64,000 nt of DNA from Lycium barbarum (GCF_019175385.1 NC_083346.1:91518333-91582332); one strand, 5' to 3'; positions 46,790-59,729 are shown, numbered from the stretch's first letter. The notes: a model not told the origin generated them from the letters alone. Numbers and translations: made by a program.

Positions 46790-49096
46790 CTATCCTGGTT
46801 CGGCACCCCAGATGATCGGTGTCTTGGTGTTGTGAGTAGTTGTAGAAGTAACCTTCATTGGTGCTTGTCTTTGGACTGTATCCACGGGAGCGACAAAGGT
46901 TGATAACGGGCCCTTTTCCACCTTTCCAATTGGCATAATGGTTCCTTTCAAATCCCTATCTTCCTCAACAGTTATCATGTTCACATTGGCATTTTCATGA
47001 GTAGGTAAAGGGTTGTTGTCCATATTGGGCTGAGCTCCAGTAAGTTGGATCGCTCTTTCCTTAATCAAGGCTTCGATTTTGTTTTTGAGACCATAGCAAT
47101 CCTCAGTATCGTGCCCAGCAACTCCAGAATGATATGCACAACGCTTGGAACCATCAAACCATCTCGGAATAGGATTGGGAATTTTTCCTTCAATTGGTTG
47201 TATCACGCCTGCTGCTTTCAGTCTTTCAAATAATTGAGCCAAGGGTTCAGCGAATCGAGTGTAGTTACGGGTATTTTTTTATTTCAGGGTTTAAACGGGC
47301 TTTAGGTGTAGCATGTGGTCGATTTTGGTAAGTTGGAGCTTGAACGGATTTATATGGACGTGGGTTTTGGTAGGGAGGTGCTCGGGGTTGGTAGTAGTTT
47401 GCTTGGGCGTTGTAGACAGGGTAAGGAGTTAATGGATCTTGGTAGGGTTCAACATATTAGTAAGGGTAGAAAGGTTGTTGTGGATGGTTAAGGTATGTAA
47501 TGGCTTGGCCTGGCTTACGTCCTTGGATATTCAGGACTGCAGCTACATTTTTTTTTTCTTTTTAGTCCCGCTAATAGAACCAAATTGAATAGCTTTTCTT
47601 GCAGCTTGCAAGGCAGTGAGATCCTGAATTTTTCCCGATTTGATTCCTTCTTCTAAGGCTTCTCCCATTCTGACAACTTCTGCAAACTTTTGTCCCATCA
47701 TGCCTATCATTTTCTCATAGTATATGCCAGTTTGGCATTCAATGAAGGTAGCAGTCATTTCTCTATCGTTCATCGGGGGTTGAACCCTGGCTGCTTCTGA
47801 CCTCCAATGTAGCGCATACTCACGAAACGACTCCGTTGACTTCTTGGTTACCTTAGTCATATAGACTCTATCTGGTGTGATATCAGTATTGAAACTGAAT
47901 CGGTCCATGAAGTCTTGTGCCATATCACTCCAACCACGCCATTTACGGACATCTTGTTGCGTATACCAAGTAAGAGCCTCACCAGATAAGCTTCTTATGA
48001 ATAGCTTCATCCTTATATTCTGATCTCTACCTACTCCAACCAGTTTGTCACAGTAAGCCCTTAAATGCGTATGAGGGTCGCGTGTTCCATTAAATGTATC
48101 AAATTTACGCGGCTTGTAGCCTACGGGCAAATCAACGTCGGGCTGAACACACAGATCTTCATACTCTACACTCTTGCTTCCCCTAGCAACTTGAAGGTTT
48201 CTCATTGCTTCTTTGAGACTGTGGATCTCTTTTAACAATATATCATCCACCCTTGCTTTTGCATCCTTTTCCATTTCCTCATATTGATCCATCTCGGGTT
48301 GGAACCTGACCGTTACTGAGTTGGTAAAGGCTTGTGTTTCCGCTGCATATACCGGAGGAACATATTGCGCATTAGGAGTGACAAAATGTGCCCCTTGTAT
48401 ATGCTGGGTTGGATAAGTTTGGACGGTGGGAGTGTTTTGGATTGGAGGTGGTGTGTTATAAGTGGTATTTATAGGTAGTTGGTTTGGTGGGTTTAGAGAA
48501 GTAGTTGCAAGTGGTGGATTAGTGCTAGTGGATAAAGGAACATAAGTAGTGTGAACTAGCGATTGACTTGATGGGTTGACGGGTGGTGGATTATGAGTAG
48601 TATAGGTAGTGTAGGTGGGTGGTTGACTTTGGAGAGGAGTATAGACGGATGATGGATTTGGTGGATTTGCGGGGGTGATTGGAGGTAAGTTGTTGTCAAT
48701 AGGTGCATTATTTTGTGAAGGGAAATGTTCAGGAACTGGAGATTCAAGTGATGGAAAACAAGGTGGGTTTGGTGTGACATTTCTAGGTTCAGGAGGTGGA
48801 CTTTGGAGTGTGATGGACAAATTGGTCAAGTCCCTAACCCGATTCAGTTCTCCACGTAGATCCTCAATTTCTTGAGTCAGACGGGCGATATGTTCATCAT
48901 GTTGAATAGTAGTTCTATGTTCGGAAGTCTCGGGAGGATCACTAGAGATCACGATGTTTTCTAAACCAGTTGAAATAGATGCGGTTGGATTAGATATAGT
49001 AGTTCTCCTTCCTTGGACAATCCAACTACGTCGAGGTAATGCTGACGTCTTTGACCTTGTGAAGTAAGGATGGTCGGCCAACTCGAATGTCAACAC
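46790..49096 (-). pseudogene. gag of element D
   Basis: 517 open codons from 49096: an N-terminal YFTRSKTSALPRR segment, a coiled-coil stretch (IARLTQEIEDLRGELNRVRD), a Pro/Thr/Asn-rich linker (residues about 100-250), then the Gag core PRKFDTFNGTRDPHTHL, GEALTWYTQQDVRKW and FMDRFSFNTDI. A run of A/T at about 47555 carries a frameshift, and a stop lies near 47270. The frame then resumes (46790-47242) with CAYHSGVAGHDTEDCYGLKN, a C-x3-H-x4-H-x4-C zinc-knuckle-like motif, and ends in TGA-type stop at 46790. It would form the particle core. Confidence 0.85.
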
Positions 49097-50173
49097 GAAT
49101 CAACTCTCTTGGGAATATATATAAAAAAAAGGAAGAAACATAAAATGCAAATGATATTAGTCTCATATTAAAATATCTAAATAAAGTCATGATCACGTCG
49201 AGTTAAATAAGACATGTAGCAAATAATTCATCAAACGCGTCCTAATATGCATGTGACCTCTTTGTGCCCGAGATAGGCCTAACGTTTGTTTGAAGTGTAA
49301 AATGTGACATAATATGTCATTCCACTGCTCTTGGCTAATTAAACAAATTCTATTTCCCAAAATATAGTACAAAAGTAATGTAATATTTATTACATATCGA
49401 ATGAATACAATATAAAGTACTTCTTGATCTAAGTCAAGTAAATACAGTTTGTCATGTCTAAATGTCTGGCTCCATTTTGTGATGTCCTTGGTTCTCGTCA
49501 ATTGTTGATCACAGACGTACTCCAATGTAAAATCCATACCTGTCATAGAAACGTTAGTCATTCCCTCCCTCATAAAGTTTAATTAGTTAGAGCAAATGGT
49601 CAATATTTAGGCACAATTATCCTTCAAACATGCACATAAAGTATTATTAGTATCACTTGGGGTCGTGGACCCACTTGGACGTTTGGGTAAAGTCATCTAA
49701 TGGGCTTAATACACCAAGGGTATTAAACCTCCTAGGTCATGAAATGTATGATCCTAATAAAAGGTGTTGGTTTAACTCTACTCTAGGTTGACTAAGAATG
49801 GGTTCACTAGACGCAAGGTTCCCGAGCGGACAACTCGAGTGAGAAGGCTACGCGGTCATACGGAAAATCCGGACACCCCGCGCATATGCCAACTCTCCTA
49901 AAATTTGGGATTTTGAAAGAAATTTGCGGGTGCGCAAAACACACCTCGCGTGTACGTGTGATAATGTGAATTTCCAGATGTGGAGAGAAGTGATACGAGA
50001 TGATAGTTTATATCAAAACAGTAACACTTAAGCAGTTTATATCAAACAAACAATTAATAGCATGTAAAAACAGTTAACAACAAATAAATTAATTAAAGCA
50101 AGCACACAAAGCCTATTTAAACTAAATCTGTTATGGTTAGAACCTAAGTATGTCCTCAGCAGAGTCGCCAAGC
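49097..50173 (-). other. Leader and primer-binding site of element D
   Basis: Minus-strand leader between LTR and gag; the primer-binding site TGGCGACTCTGCTGAGGAC lies at about 50153-50171, two bases inside the LTR end. A 126-codon minus-strand ORF (49193-49573) lies here. Leader ORFs are known in Ogre elements, but this one has no recognisable motif and I do not assign it. Confidence 0.65.
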
Positions 50174-53124
50174 TGTTATACCCTATTTGAACCGGAGTCA
50201 AAATGGTTTATAACATTTCGGTAATTCCGGGTTTAATTACAGTTAAGGAGTCGCCACCTAATTATTGTGGTGAATTAGGACACCTAAAGTTAATAAAGTG
50301 ATTTTCCAAAGTTAACTCTGTTTTAAAGCCTACTAACTTAAGATTCTAGGTAAGAGTTCTATTAATCTAAAGGGAAGGAATTAAACACCCTTTAAGATCC
50401 ATTAAAAATGGTTAACCGTCCGGACTTAATTATTTAATTAAGGCTAGTAAAAAAATGATTTTCGCGGTTGTCACTTATTAAAAAAGGGGTATTAAGGATA
50501 CAAATAAATGACAGAATAATACATTAACTTAAGAAGTTATCCAGATCATTTTTTTAAAGTAAAATAGCTACTCTTTTTTATGCTCTCGTAGAAAATTGAT
50601 TAAAAATAGACTAAAGAATAAAGAGGTAATGTTTGAACTTGGAAAGTAAGAAATAGTGGATCTGACCAAACTGATTCACATCAAAACTTAAAAGGAAAGA
50701 AAATATTTTTAGGTAAAGAAACCAAATACGGCTTTGAAAAGTTTCAAACTTTTAGCTTATAGCTCCTTTTTGGCATAGAAAAAACAGTGTAAGATATTCC
50801 TTTTCGAAAACCTCGGGATAATAGAAGGGAAACTTTAAACCTCGTTATTTTAGAAACATCCATTCCCACTCCAAATTAGATATGGATTTAAAAACTTTAT
50901 ATCTAAATACTATGTTCCATGTGATAGAATGAGTAGAAACTTTGTAAACTTAGGTGTGATGATGCTATGTGACAAATAACTTGATTAATAACTAATGTTT
51001 TCATATGTGTCTAGATCAAAGATCTAACTAACTTCAGAATGCTTCAAACTTTAAACAAGTCACCAGAACAAACAATCAAGTATTCGTGGTAACAGCTAAA
51101 AAAAGTAATTAAGTATAATATCCATAATAAGTAACTAAAGGAAAAGTATAGCCAAATGTTTTTCATTTCCTCTCGCTTCTCTTCGGGTTTTTGTTTGTAT
51201 GAGTTTCGAGAGAGAGCGAGAGATAGGAGTGATTGAAGATGTAGATGCATGTTTCAGATCTCGGGGGGTGATGTCGAGTCTTAAAGTAAGACTCTTCGAC
51301 TCCGGTGTTTCCATGAAAAAGAAAAGAAAAGGAGATAGAAGGGAACATATGCTTCTTAACGAATATTAAAATTAGAGGGTAAGTACACAATTTGCAAACT
51401 CAGACCGAAACAAATATTTACAAATGTCACGGTAACCAGAATCATAAAAGTCTAATTCTTTGTTAACAAAAGGGTCCTTAAGTTTTGATTCTACTCTAAA
51501 CAACTTTAAACTTATAATATTCATTGTGAACTAATAAGGACTTTCACTTCAGGTCATAAGATCTATAGTGTGATATCCGATGATGTACTCAAGTTAACTA
51601 ATTTAAAATAGAATGAAATACACTACACGGAACCCATGGATATTTCATTTAACACATAATCTAATACATAATTTCTAACAGTGAAAATCTCCTACCAATA
51701 TGATTTTTAACACATGGAAAAAACTAAAACATGTTGTCCGTGAACAACATTCAACTTTTAGTGACTAGAGGAAGAAACTTCCAGCATGATTCTTTAACGC
51801 ATTAGACTCCAATCAAGAATATGATCCAAAATAGGTGTATGTTAGACATAGAACACCAAGGAACCTGTATCTATTTTATTCAGTGCTACAATTTCCGGAG
51901 ATTCAAGACCATAGATGAAACACATTATAACAACTGCAAAATTTAACTACAATAGGGCCTTAAAACATAGTTATTCTTAATAAAAATAGAGCATTTAACA
52001 GAGACAACCCAAAATAGCGATGGATTTACCTCTTGTGGGTGCAGTGAACTAGGACGTCGGGGTCTCGAATCTACTCTCTTGTTATGAACAGGTTCGAAAC
52101 TAGAGTCGGATCAGTTCGAGTACTTTTGGGGTGGATAAAATTCACCTAGAAAGAAAAGAAAGCCTTGGAAGATGAAGAGAGTATTTTCAATGTGTCAAGG
52201 CGGCTCAAAATTCCTTCCCCCTTTGCTGAAGATATAAGTTAATATTTATAGGAGCAAAAGACTAGGGTTTGTGGATTCTTGAGCGGGAAATCAAAAATAG
52301 AGTTTCAAAATAGCCATTTGTCTTTAGTAGTTGGTCATGGCAGAAGTAGCAGCAAGCAAGGATGAAAAGTTTCACCTTTCCTTTGTCTGCATGTGGGATT
52401 TCAAGGATTCTTGTGATTTTTGCACAGATACTCTTTAATGACCTTTGACTTTTGATGAGAGAGTTAAAGAGGAAAGAGAGAGGATTCAAACTTTTACACC
52501 AAAATGGAGAAACAATCTTCTGAAAGGGCTAAGAAGAGTTGGACTGTTGTCCAAAAGAAGAATGGGAACAGAGAAAAGGTGCGGCTGCTGTTCTTGAATT
52601 AGGTTTAGGAAATATGATAGAAGATATTATGGGCTGGTCTCCAATATTGATGATTAATTAACTAAGTGGGCTGAATATAATTAACGGGACCTGGACCTTA
52701 TTTAGGCTACCACAAGGCCGGATTTTATGGTCTTTCTTTCTTCAAATTAATTTACTTTGAGCTTCTTTATAGTTTATAATAACAACTCGGGAAATATATG
52801 GAATAATCATGCAATTAATAATTAATAATAATAAGCTATAATTCAATAATACTAAGTTACTAATAATAGCAAAACTAAAAATATATAGGCAATGTAATAA
52901 TAGAGTAAGAAATATTATCTATCTTAACTTTATGATTAATAAGTAGTAAATAGATAGTAATGTGAGGGTAATATTAAAATAGTAATAATGAAGTAACGAT
53001 ACTCTAAATAATTGCAGTAATAGTAATAACGTAGTAGTGAATAGAAAGTATTTAGTTTATCAATAAAATTAGAAGCCCAGGAAAATAAATTGGAATAAAT
53101 GAGGGACAAAATTGGGTGTCAACA
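50174..53124 (-). repeat. 5' LTR of element D (2951 bp)
   Basis: Same termini and length as the 3' LTR. A TATA-like CCTATAAATATT on the minus strand at about 52241-52252 is conserved in the other LTR (about 42721-42732) and is the likely genomic promoter. ORFs over it (for example 52262-52489) are paired with identical ones in the other LTR and have no protein similarity. Confidence 0.92.
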
Positions 53125-53372
53125 ATACACACATAAAAAAAAAGACATTAGTAATGAAAATGGTAAGAAAGACCAATTGCAATATAGACTGGGGAACACT
53201 TTAGGACTCACAAAGCATCAACTGTAAGCTGAAGTTTTGTGTTGAACACACACACAAAGGAAATTTGGCATATAACTAGAAGTTTCTCTTCCTCCACCCT
53301 CACACACACACAAAAGACATTAATATTTCTCTACCATCTGCTATTAATTTTGGTCAAAATAATTGATTCTAT
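53125..53372. repeat. Third copy of the small-gene upstream block, right part
   Basis: Continues 40146-40656 after the D insertion (shared 'gacattagtaatgaaaatgg' and 'cacaaagcatcaactgtaag'), up to about 53330, just before where the promoter would begin. Confidence 0.75.
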
Positions 53373-53764
53373 ATTTTTTTTTTTTTGATTAATAAAGACT
53401 TTTTACCAAAGTAAGAAAATTTACAGCTCAAGAAACAAGAAAGTAATACATGGAAAACTGGCTGGTCTGGACATATTGCTCCAAGACCAGGGGGCACATT
53501 AGCTGCTATAGGCCATGCCTTCTAACTACATTATCATGTTACTTCTACACAGGATACTTATTAAACTGAGCTACATATAATGCTAACTTGGGGAACATGT
53601 TGGCTCTGAAGAAAGTTTCTTGGATAATTCTTTTGAGTATAACTTCTTCGGTTCTTTTCTGAAACAACCTATGGTTCCTCCCTTTCCATACATAATAAAC
53701 TGTTGCTGCCAAAGAGATCTTATAGATTTGTGCACCTCTGCTTTTACCTTTGCCGTGCCTCACC

Positions 53765-54014
53765 CAGTGGCGGATCCAGAATTTTCACTCAGGGGGTTCA
53801 AAAAAACAACAAAAGCTAAATATAAAAAATAATGCTGTCAATCCGATCAAACCTAGGACGCAATGATAATTTTGAACGCCCTGGACCGCTTGAGCTAACC
53901 TTTGGCATTTATTCAGGGTGCTCAAAAGTTAATATATGTACATAAACACAGAAAATCTACCCTATATATGCACTGTAATTTTTTGCCGAGGGTGTTCCTC
54001 TAAATCCACCCCTG
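53765..54014. mobile_element. hAT-type MITE in the LINE (250 bp)
   Basis: Ends CAGTGGCGGATCCAGAATTT and inverted AAATCCACCCCTG, flanked by a perfect 8-bp duplication gcctcacc (53757-53764 and 54015-54022). The related LINE fragment at 37433 has the empty site. Confidence 0.92.
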
Positions 54015-54022
54015 GCCTCACC

Positions 54023-56600
54023 ACCCATGTCAACTCTTCCCGCCATCCAAAACTTTTTCTTTGAAACTAGGACTCTATTCCAACTATTGCCAGCCACTCT
54101 ACGCTGAAAAAACAAATTTTGTATGGATTTGTCCTCCAACATGCATAATGGACACACAGTATCCATGCCCCATTTAATCAGCCCGTCTCTAGTTAGCATT
54201 CAACCATGTGCTGTTACTCCTAGTTGGAATATCCATTTCTCAGCTCCTTTATTTGCGCATACAAATTTTACTCCATGGCACCTTCTGACTAAGCCCTTGA
54301 ATAGCTTGATAGACTTTTTTGATTGAGAAATGGTTCATTTGCTGCACCTCATCCATATTGTAGCCTGCTTCCTCAAAGTAGTGTTTAGCTCTAAGAATTT
54401 GCTGGATCATCCAAGAGGTAGTCTTGGCAATGGTATCCCAGGCAGTGCCATTCTTTATATAGTATGTATGGGCCCACATAACCCAAAGTTTATCTTTTTT
54501 CGTACAAAGGTTCCACAATAGTTTGCAAACTGTAGCTTTGTTCCAATTGGCTATGTTGATAATGTTCAATCCCCCCGCTGAGACAGGAGCATATGTTCTG
54601 TCCCATGCTAATAGTGCCTTCTTTGGTAATTCAGCCTTTCCAGTCCGCAGGAATCTTTCACATATGACCTCAATGAATTGGATAATCTTCTTAGGGAGTA
54701 CAAACACTAGTCCGCAAAAAGTTTGAATTGCAAATAGCACACTCTTGATCATCCACCCTCCCTGCATATGATAAGAATTTTGTTGTCCAAGAGCTAACTC
54801 TACTAACCATCTTCTCAATTAGTGGTTCACACTGGACAACAAAAAATCTTTTGGACCTTAGAGTTACTCCCAAATATCTTAATGGGAGCTCATCTTTAAC
54901 ATAGCCCACGATGGAAAGTATTTTTCCTGGATTATTCTCTCAACTCCACCTTAGTATACTGAGCTTTTGGTGGTATTTGCAACGAATCCTAAGCTTCGGA
55001 GAAGAGTTGGAATCTGTCATGCAAGCAAGTGACAAATTGTACATCCCTTCTGCAAAACAATAAAAGATTATCAAGAAAACCTAGTTGCACCAAGTTCAAC
55101 TTAGCACACCAAGGGCCTACTTAGGTATTCCATAGCTATGACAAATAAGAAAGGAGACATAGGATCTCCTTGTCTAAGCCCTTTCCTGTCTTGAAATGGG
55201 GTAGTAGGTTGTCCATTCAAAGTGACTGAGTAAGACATAGTACTAAGGCAAGCCATTATCCACTTGATAAATATCTCAGGGAGCCCAAATAATTTCAATA
55301 CTTGCTCAACATATATCCATTCATCAGAGTCATATGCTTTCTGCGTATCTAACTTGATCATGCACTTGGGGGATATTCTCTTCCTTGCATAACCTTTTAC
55401 TAGCTCGTGGCTCATGATAATCTTGTCTCCAATCAATCTACCAGGAACAAATGCATTTTGACAATTATCAATAACATCAGGCATCACAGATTGCATCCTT
55501 GCAGTCAACTCTTTGGAGATAATCTTATAGAACATGGTGCAGCAGGAAATAGGCCTAAAATCCCTTATGGGGGAAGGATTCTTCACCTTAGGGGTTAAGG
55601 TAATGGTGGTACAATTAATAGCTCTACACATACTAGCAGTATCAAAGAAATCCAATACAGCTTTGGTAACATCCTCTCCAATAACAGACCAAGTCCTTTT
55701 GAAAAATAAAGCATTAAATCCGTCACAGCCTGGTGCTTTACTATCGTCTATGTCTAGCATTTCTCTCTTAATCTCCTCCTTAGTAACTGGGTGAATGAGG
55801 TGTAATTGTTGTGCTCTATTCAAAACATAACCCCTCTTCATAATCTCAGGTTGAACAACAGGTAATTCAGCTGCTAAGGTCCCTAATAGTTGCTTATATA
55901 AACTCAAAACCACTTGTGCTATGTCTTCAGGTGTTTGCAGCAGTTCTCCATCCCCATTGAATAAACTTCTTATGAGATTATGACACTATCTGTCTTTCAA
56001 ACATGCATGGAAATAGGAGGTATTTGCATCCTCGAGCTTAAACCATTGTACTTCAGATTGTTGTTTAACAATGCTTTCCTCCACCTGTAGCTACTTCTCC
56101 GGGTTCTGTCTTAGTTCCTTTTCCCTTTGCACAAGTATCTGGCGCTGGGAAGGTAATCTCATTATGCCTTGCAATCCCAGTAACTCCTCGAAATTTTGGA
56201 TTGTCAATTCCACTCCACCATATTCCTTCGGATCTAGAATTTTCATAACAAGCTTCACCTCTTGAACTTCATCCAGACCCCATTCATGGTTGTATTATGC
56301 AGGGAGGCTCTCCAACAATCAGTAACAACCTGCATAAATTTATGATGATCTGCCTGGTAATTGTAGAACCTGAATGGTCTTCTGAAGTTGAGGAGTGGTT
56401 CGTCCATCTTGAGGCACATAGGGCAATGGTCTGAAAACATAAGATCCTTGACAAGTCCAGGTATGGCCATTTCTACATCCAACTCGCATTAACAATCATC
56501 CAATCAATCCTGCGGTGTATAGTATTGTTAGTCCATGTATTTTGTCTTTCAATGGTTTTGAGCTCCACCATGCCAGTATCTTGAAGAAACTCTTTAGTCT
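54023..56600 (-). pseudogene. LINE ORF2: endonuclease end, reverse transcriptase, zf-RVT
   Basis: Minus-strand order. Endonuclease end (RRIDWMIVNASW, then SDHCPMCLKMDEP, 56255-56530). Linker WFKLEDANTSYFHACLKDR (about 56000). RT (55101-55913) with SKAPGCDGFNALFFKRTW, RPISCCTMFYKIISKELTAR, IKLDTQKAYDS (motif A Asp kept) and GLRQGDPMSPFLF. After a frameshift the catalytic FADD box is read FLDNLLLF (near 55060), so one Asp is lost. Then LPLRYLGVTL, KALLAWDRTYAPVSAGGLNI, and a zf-RVT domain (DGLIKWGMDTVCPLCMLED, about 54130-54190). Many stops and frameshifts: not functional. Confidence 0.85.
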
Positions 56601-56620
56601 TACTAACGGCAAATTGAAGG

Positions 56621-57439
56621 AAGAGACTAGAAGTTTTTTTAATAAATAGAAGATCTGAAAGTCTTGATTTTTGGTAACTTCAAATTTAGACATCTTTACT
56701 CGATGAAGTTTGAAATTGTGATACAATTAGTTGTAACAAGAGGGACATATGCACCCTTTTCTAAATTGTGGTGACGTGCAAGAGGGTACTATATTAGTAT
56801 TTATGTTTTTGATTCATCTTGAAAACGCTAACTATTAAATGTTCAGTGGGAATAATTAGTGTTTTGTGTCTGGCAACTAAATCATCATATTCCTTAATGT
56901 AGACGAAGATTCGGAGAAATGATAATCCCACTAAGTAAAAATAAATTTGATTAAGCAAATAACAAAATTGTTGTGGTCATTTCTCAAGGAATCTTCTGGC
57001 TAATGTGAGACATTGGGTGTTAAACGACTTTGCTGCTATTAAGCATATTTGTGCTAACAAAATTAATTGTGCATCTTACACCAAGTTGAAGAAGAAGAAG
57101 AAGAATGATTTATTTATCTTGGTGATTCAAAAACTTGAGTAGTCCTTAGAAAGAAAAAGTTCTTCTTAAACTCACATTTGAAAAAAAAAAATGGAGTGAA
57201 GGCTAATTGAATATGATAAGGTTATGCCAACTAAATTAATATCTTTGTGAGCAATGGATATCGTAACCATAGTTCATTTGTGCCTACTATTTTTTAAAAT
57301 AAATGACGAAAATGTTATTGATACTTACTTTTCTCATATTCATATTGCTTTCTTAAAATATTTATTGATGATGACATAGTGTGAGGAACTATACATAATC
57401 GTTTGGGTGAAGCTACATTATTAGCTTGTATTTATAAAA
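56621..57439. other. Anonymous AT-rich DNA
   Basis: I see no gene, repeat end or element terminus that I can support. Confidence 0.4.
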
Positions 57440-57926
57440 CGGAAAAGGGCCAAATATACCCCTGTACTATCGAAAAAGGGTCAAATATACCCCTCGTTAT
57501 ACTTTGGGTCCAATTATACCCCTACCGTCATACTTTAGGTACAAATATATCCTTTCACCGTTAAAATTGACCAAAGTTCCACATAGCATTAATATTTTAA
57601 TAAATTAAATATATGTGGCATGCCACCTCACTAACCAAACCCAATTTTACCCCTCCACTCCCTATCTTCTTCCACCCCACCTCCCCTTTACTACTGCCAC
57701 CATTGAACCACTTTCACAAACTCAAATTTTCTTCCAATAATTCTACTAAAGTGGACGAATTTCGCGGAGGAAGGGGTGCAATATCGGTCTCAGCTCTTTT
57801 CCAACTCTCTGTCCAACTCAACATACGAGCAAACTCTTCACATCCTTAGGAGGCATCACCAATTGAACTCCAAAAATGTTTGAAAAACATTATCCGAATC
57901 TACCAGGACCAACCACGGTGTTGTAA

Positions 57927-57962
<36 letters not shown>

Positions 57963-58497
57963 GTGTTAATTGTTTCCAATGCCTTCTCACAGAAGAAACA
58001 CCTAGTATATAATGAAAACCCCTCTTTTGGAGAGTGTCTGGGTAAGACAAGCATCGTTAGCAGCAATTGATCCAAAACAAGCAACTTCAGAAGGAGCTTT
58101 AGTTCTCAAAATTAACTTCCATGGCCTCCCCTCATAAATTTCATGGCAACTTGTTTTATTGGGCTTCTTAAGATTTGAACCCGAAGCCAACCCCGGACCT
58201 TAGGGGAGGCCGACCAAAATCAAGGAACATCAGAGCCTTAGGGAATAGAGGGGGAGGTGGGGCAGAACAAGATTGGGAGTGGAGGGGTAAAATTGGATTT
58301 GACTAGTGAGGTGGCATGCCACATGTATTTAATTCATTAAAATATTAATAACATGTGTAACTTTGGTCAATTTTAACGGTAGAGGGGTATATTTGTGTCT
58401 AAAGTATGACGGTAGGGGTATAATTGGACCCAAAGTATAACGAGGGGTATATTCAGCCCTTTTTTGATAGTACAGGGGTATATTTGGCCCTTTTCCG
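57440..58497. mobile_element. Non-autonomous Mutator-like element carrying a LINE fragment
   Basis: Inverted ends of about 240 bp start CGGAAAAGGGCCAAATATAC at both sides (57440 and 58497). The 9-bp flanks tttataaaa (57431-57439) and tttaaaaaa (58498-58506) differ by one base. The interior holds a (TAG)n tract (about 57926-57962) and, on the minus strand at 57960-58190, a zf-RVT-like segment: PWKLILRTKAPSEVACF, then LTQTLSKRGV and RCFFCEKALETINT. That is the C-terminal LINE domain, not MULE sequence. Confidence 0.8.
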
Positions 58498-58904
58498 TTT
58501 AAAAAATGAAATGCTTTATGAGAAATTGGTAATACTTCTTATGAGTTGTGAAATATTATCCCCCTACCTTAAATTTTTTGAAAGTGTGGGGGTCACATTG
58601 TCTTACTAGAGATATGTCGAGAGTATTTTTCTTTTTCTTTTTTTTTTTTATTTTTTTTTTATAATATTTCACTTGATCTTGTTATTCAAAATGTTTTTTA
58701 AAATAAATATTTGAGGAGAAAAAAAAAATGATCATGAGTTTTCTACTGATCTTGTTGAAAATGAGTCCAAAATACTTTCTAATGATATTTCTTCTCTCAT
58801 GCATTCTTTTGGAAAGAAGTCATTGATGGTCAAAATATTTCTAATTTTAGAAAATATGATTTAAAGGTACCACAATTATGAGATTGAATGTAGTCGATTT
58901 TCCA
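58498..58904. other. Anonymous AT-rich DNA
   Basis: Poly-T and poly-A tracts; nothing recognisable. Confidence 0.4.
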
Positions 58905-59030
58905 CTGTATTAGAGGATACAGTGATGCAAACTGGATCTCTGATTCAGATGAAATAAAATCCAAAAGTGGTTATGTGTTCACCCTTGATGTGGATGTTGT
59001 GGCATGAAGATCAGTTAAATAAATAATAAT
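58905..59030 (+). pseudogene. Ty1-copia RNase H remnant
   Basis: Reads EGYSDANWISDSDEIKSKSG then YVFTL, matching the copia RNase H core (GYSDADW…TSGYVF). A TGA follows within about ten codons. It is a fragment of about 40 residues with no LTR visible nearby. Confidence 0.8.
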
Positions 59031-59600
59031 ATTTTTGCGGGGCGGGGCGGGTTGTAATGTTGCGGGTTAAGACAAAACGGCACCGCATCCGCATCATTGC
59101 CATCCCATTCAGGGGATCTGACTAGTTAAGTTAAAGACTAGTTAAGTTAGAGTGTTGTACTTACAAATCATGCCAAGTTTAAGAGGCTATCTAGGTATTT
59201 GACCGAGGATATATTACAATACCATTTTTTTATATTTTACAAAGTCTGATCACTTCAACATTTTTTAAGAGTCCGAACAACATAAATTACATGTAATTGC
59301 TCACAACAAGAGAATTTAGTAACATGAAAAAAAAGAAAAAGACAAATGAATTGTACGACAAGTGAACTTGTTATAATAGTAAATAAATTTTCATCCCAGT
59401 GTCAGTCAGTGAATATAAGTTAAATCCAGACATAAAAATGGAAAATGTATCGATCCCATTTAACTTTTTCCAAAAAATGAAATAATAGGGACCTCATAAG
59501 TCATTTTTTACAAATCAAAAAGGGTTATTAAAATCTTGATAGAGATAAAGCACTAGTAAAGCAAGAAGATGAAAATGTATTGCATGGCTGAATAGAGAAA
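59031..59600. other. Anonymous DNA
   Basis: No gene is recognised; 'gactagttaagtta' occurs twice near 59120-59145. Confidence 0.4.
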
Positions 59601-59610
59601 AAGAACTCAC

Positions 59611-59664
59611 TAATTTGGAGGGATGAGGAGATAAGATAATCTTGAAGAACTGATCAGGTTCCAT
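59611..59664 (-). pseudogene. Orphan first exon, B3-domain-like start
   Basis: The minus strand reads ATG then MEPDQFFKIILSPHPSKL, followed by a GTGAGT donor (59605-59610). 'FFKIIL' close to the start Met is typical of REM/VRN1-type B3 transcription factors. The 5' side on the minus strand looks like a leader. No continuing B3 exon is visible below 59600, so this would be a stranded first exon. It is short, so the assignment is tentative. Confidence 0.35.
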
Positions 59665-59729
59665 CGCTGATTGCTCTTCTTCTTTGGTACACAGTTTTGC
59701 TCTTGAAAACTAGACGGCATTGAGATTAT

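Larger units (their letters stand above)
40657..53124 (-). mobile_element. Element D: Ogre-like Ty3-gypsy retrotransposon, gag only
   Basis: 12.5 kb, minus strand. 5' LTR 50174-53124, primer-binding site next to 50173, leader, gag (46790-49096), a 3.2-kb non-coding stretch with tandem repeats, then the 3' LTR 40657-43602. The two LTRs are nearly identical by eye, so the insertion is fairly young. Flanks are acaca (40652-40656) and ataca (53125-53129), an imperfect 5-bp duplication. No protease, RT, RNase H or integrase is recognisable, so it would depend on a partner element. Confidence 0.88.
53374..56620 (-). mobile_element. L1-type LINE, 5'-truncated
   Basis: The minus-strand 3' end is a poly-A tail (T run at 53374-53386). 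Moving upstream come the ORF2 C-terminus, zinc-finger-type domain, reverse transcriptase and the last part of the endonuclease (SDHCP). Similarity stops near 56620, so the 5' end is missing, as is common for LINEs. A hAT MITE sits inside at 53765-54014. Clear target duplications were not found. Confidence 0.85.
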
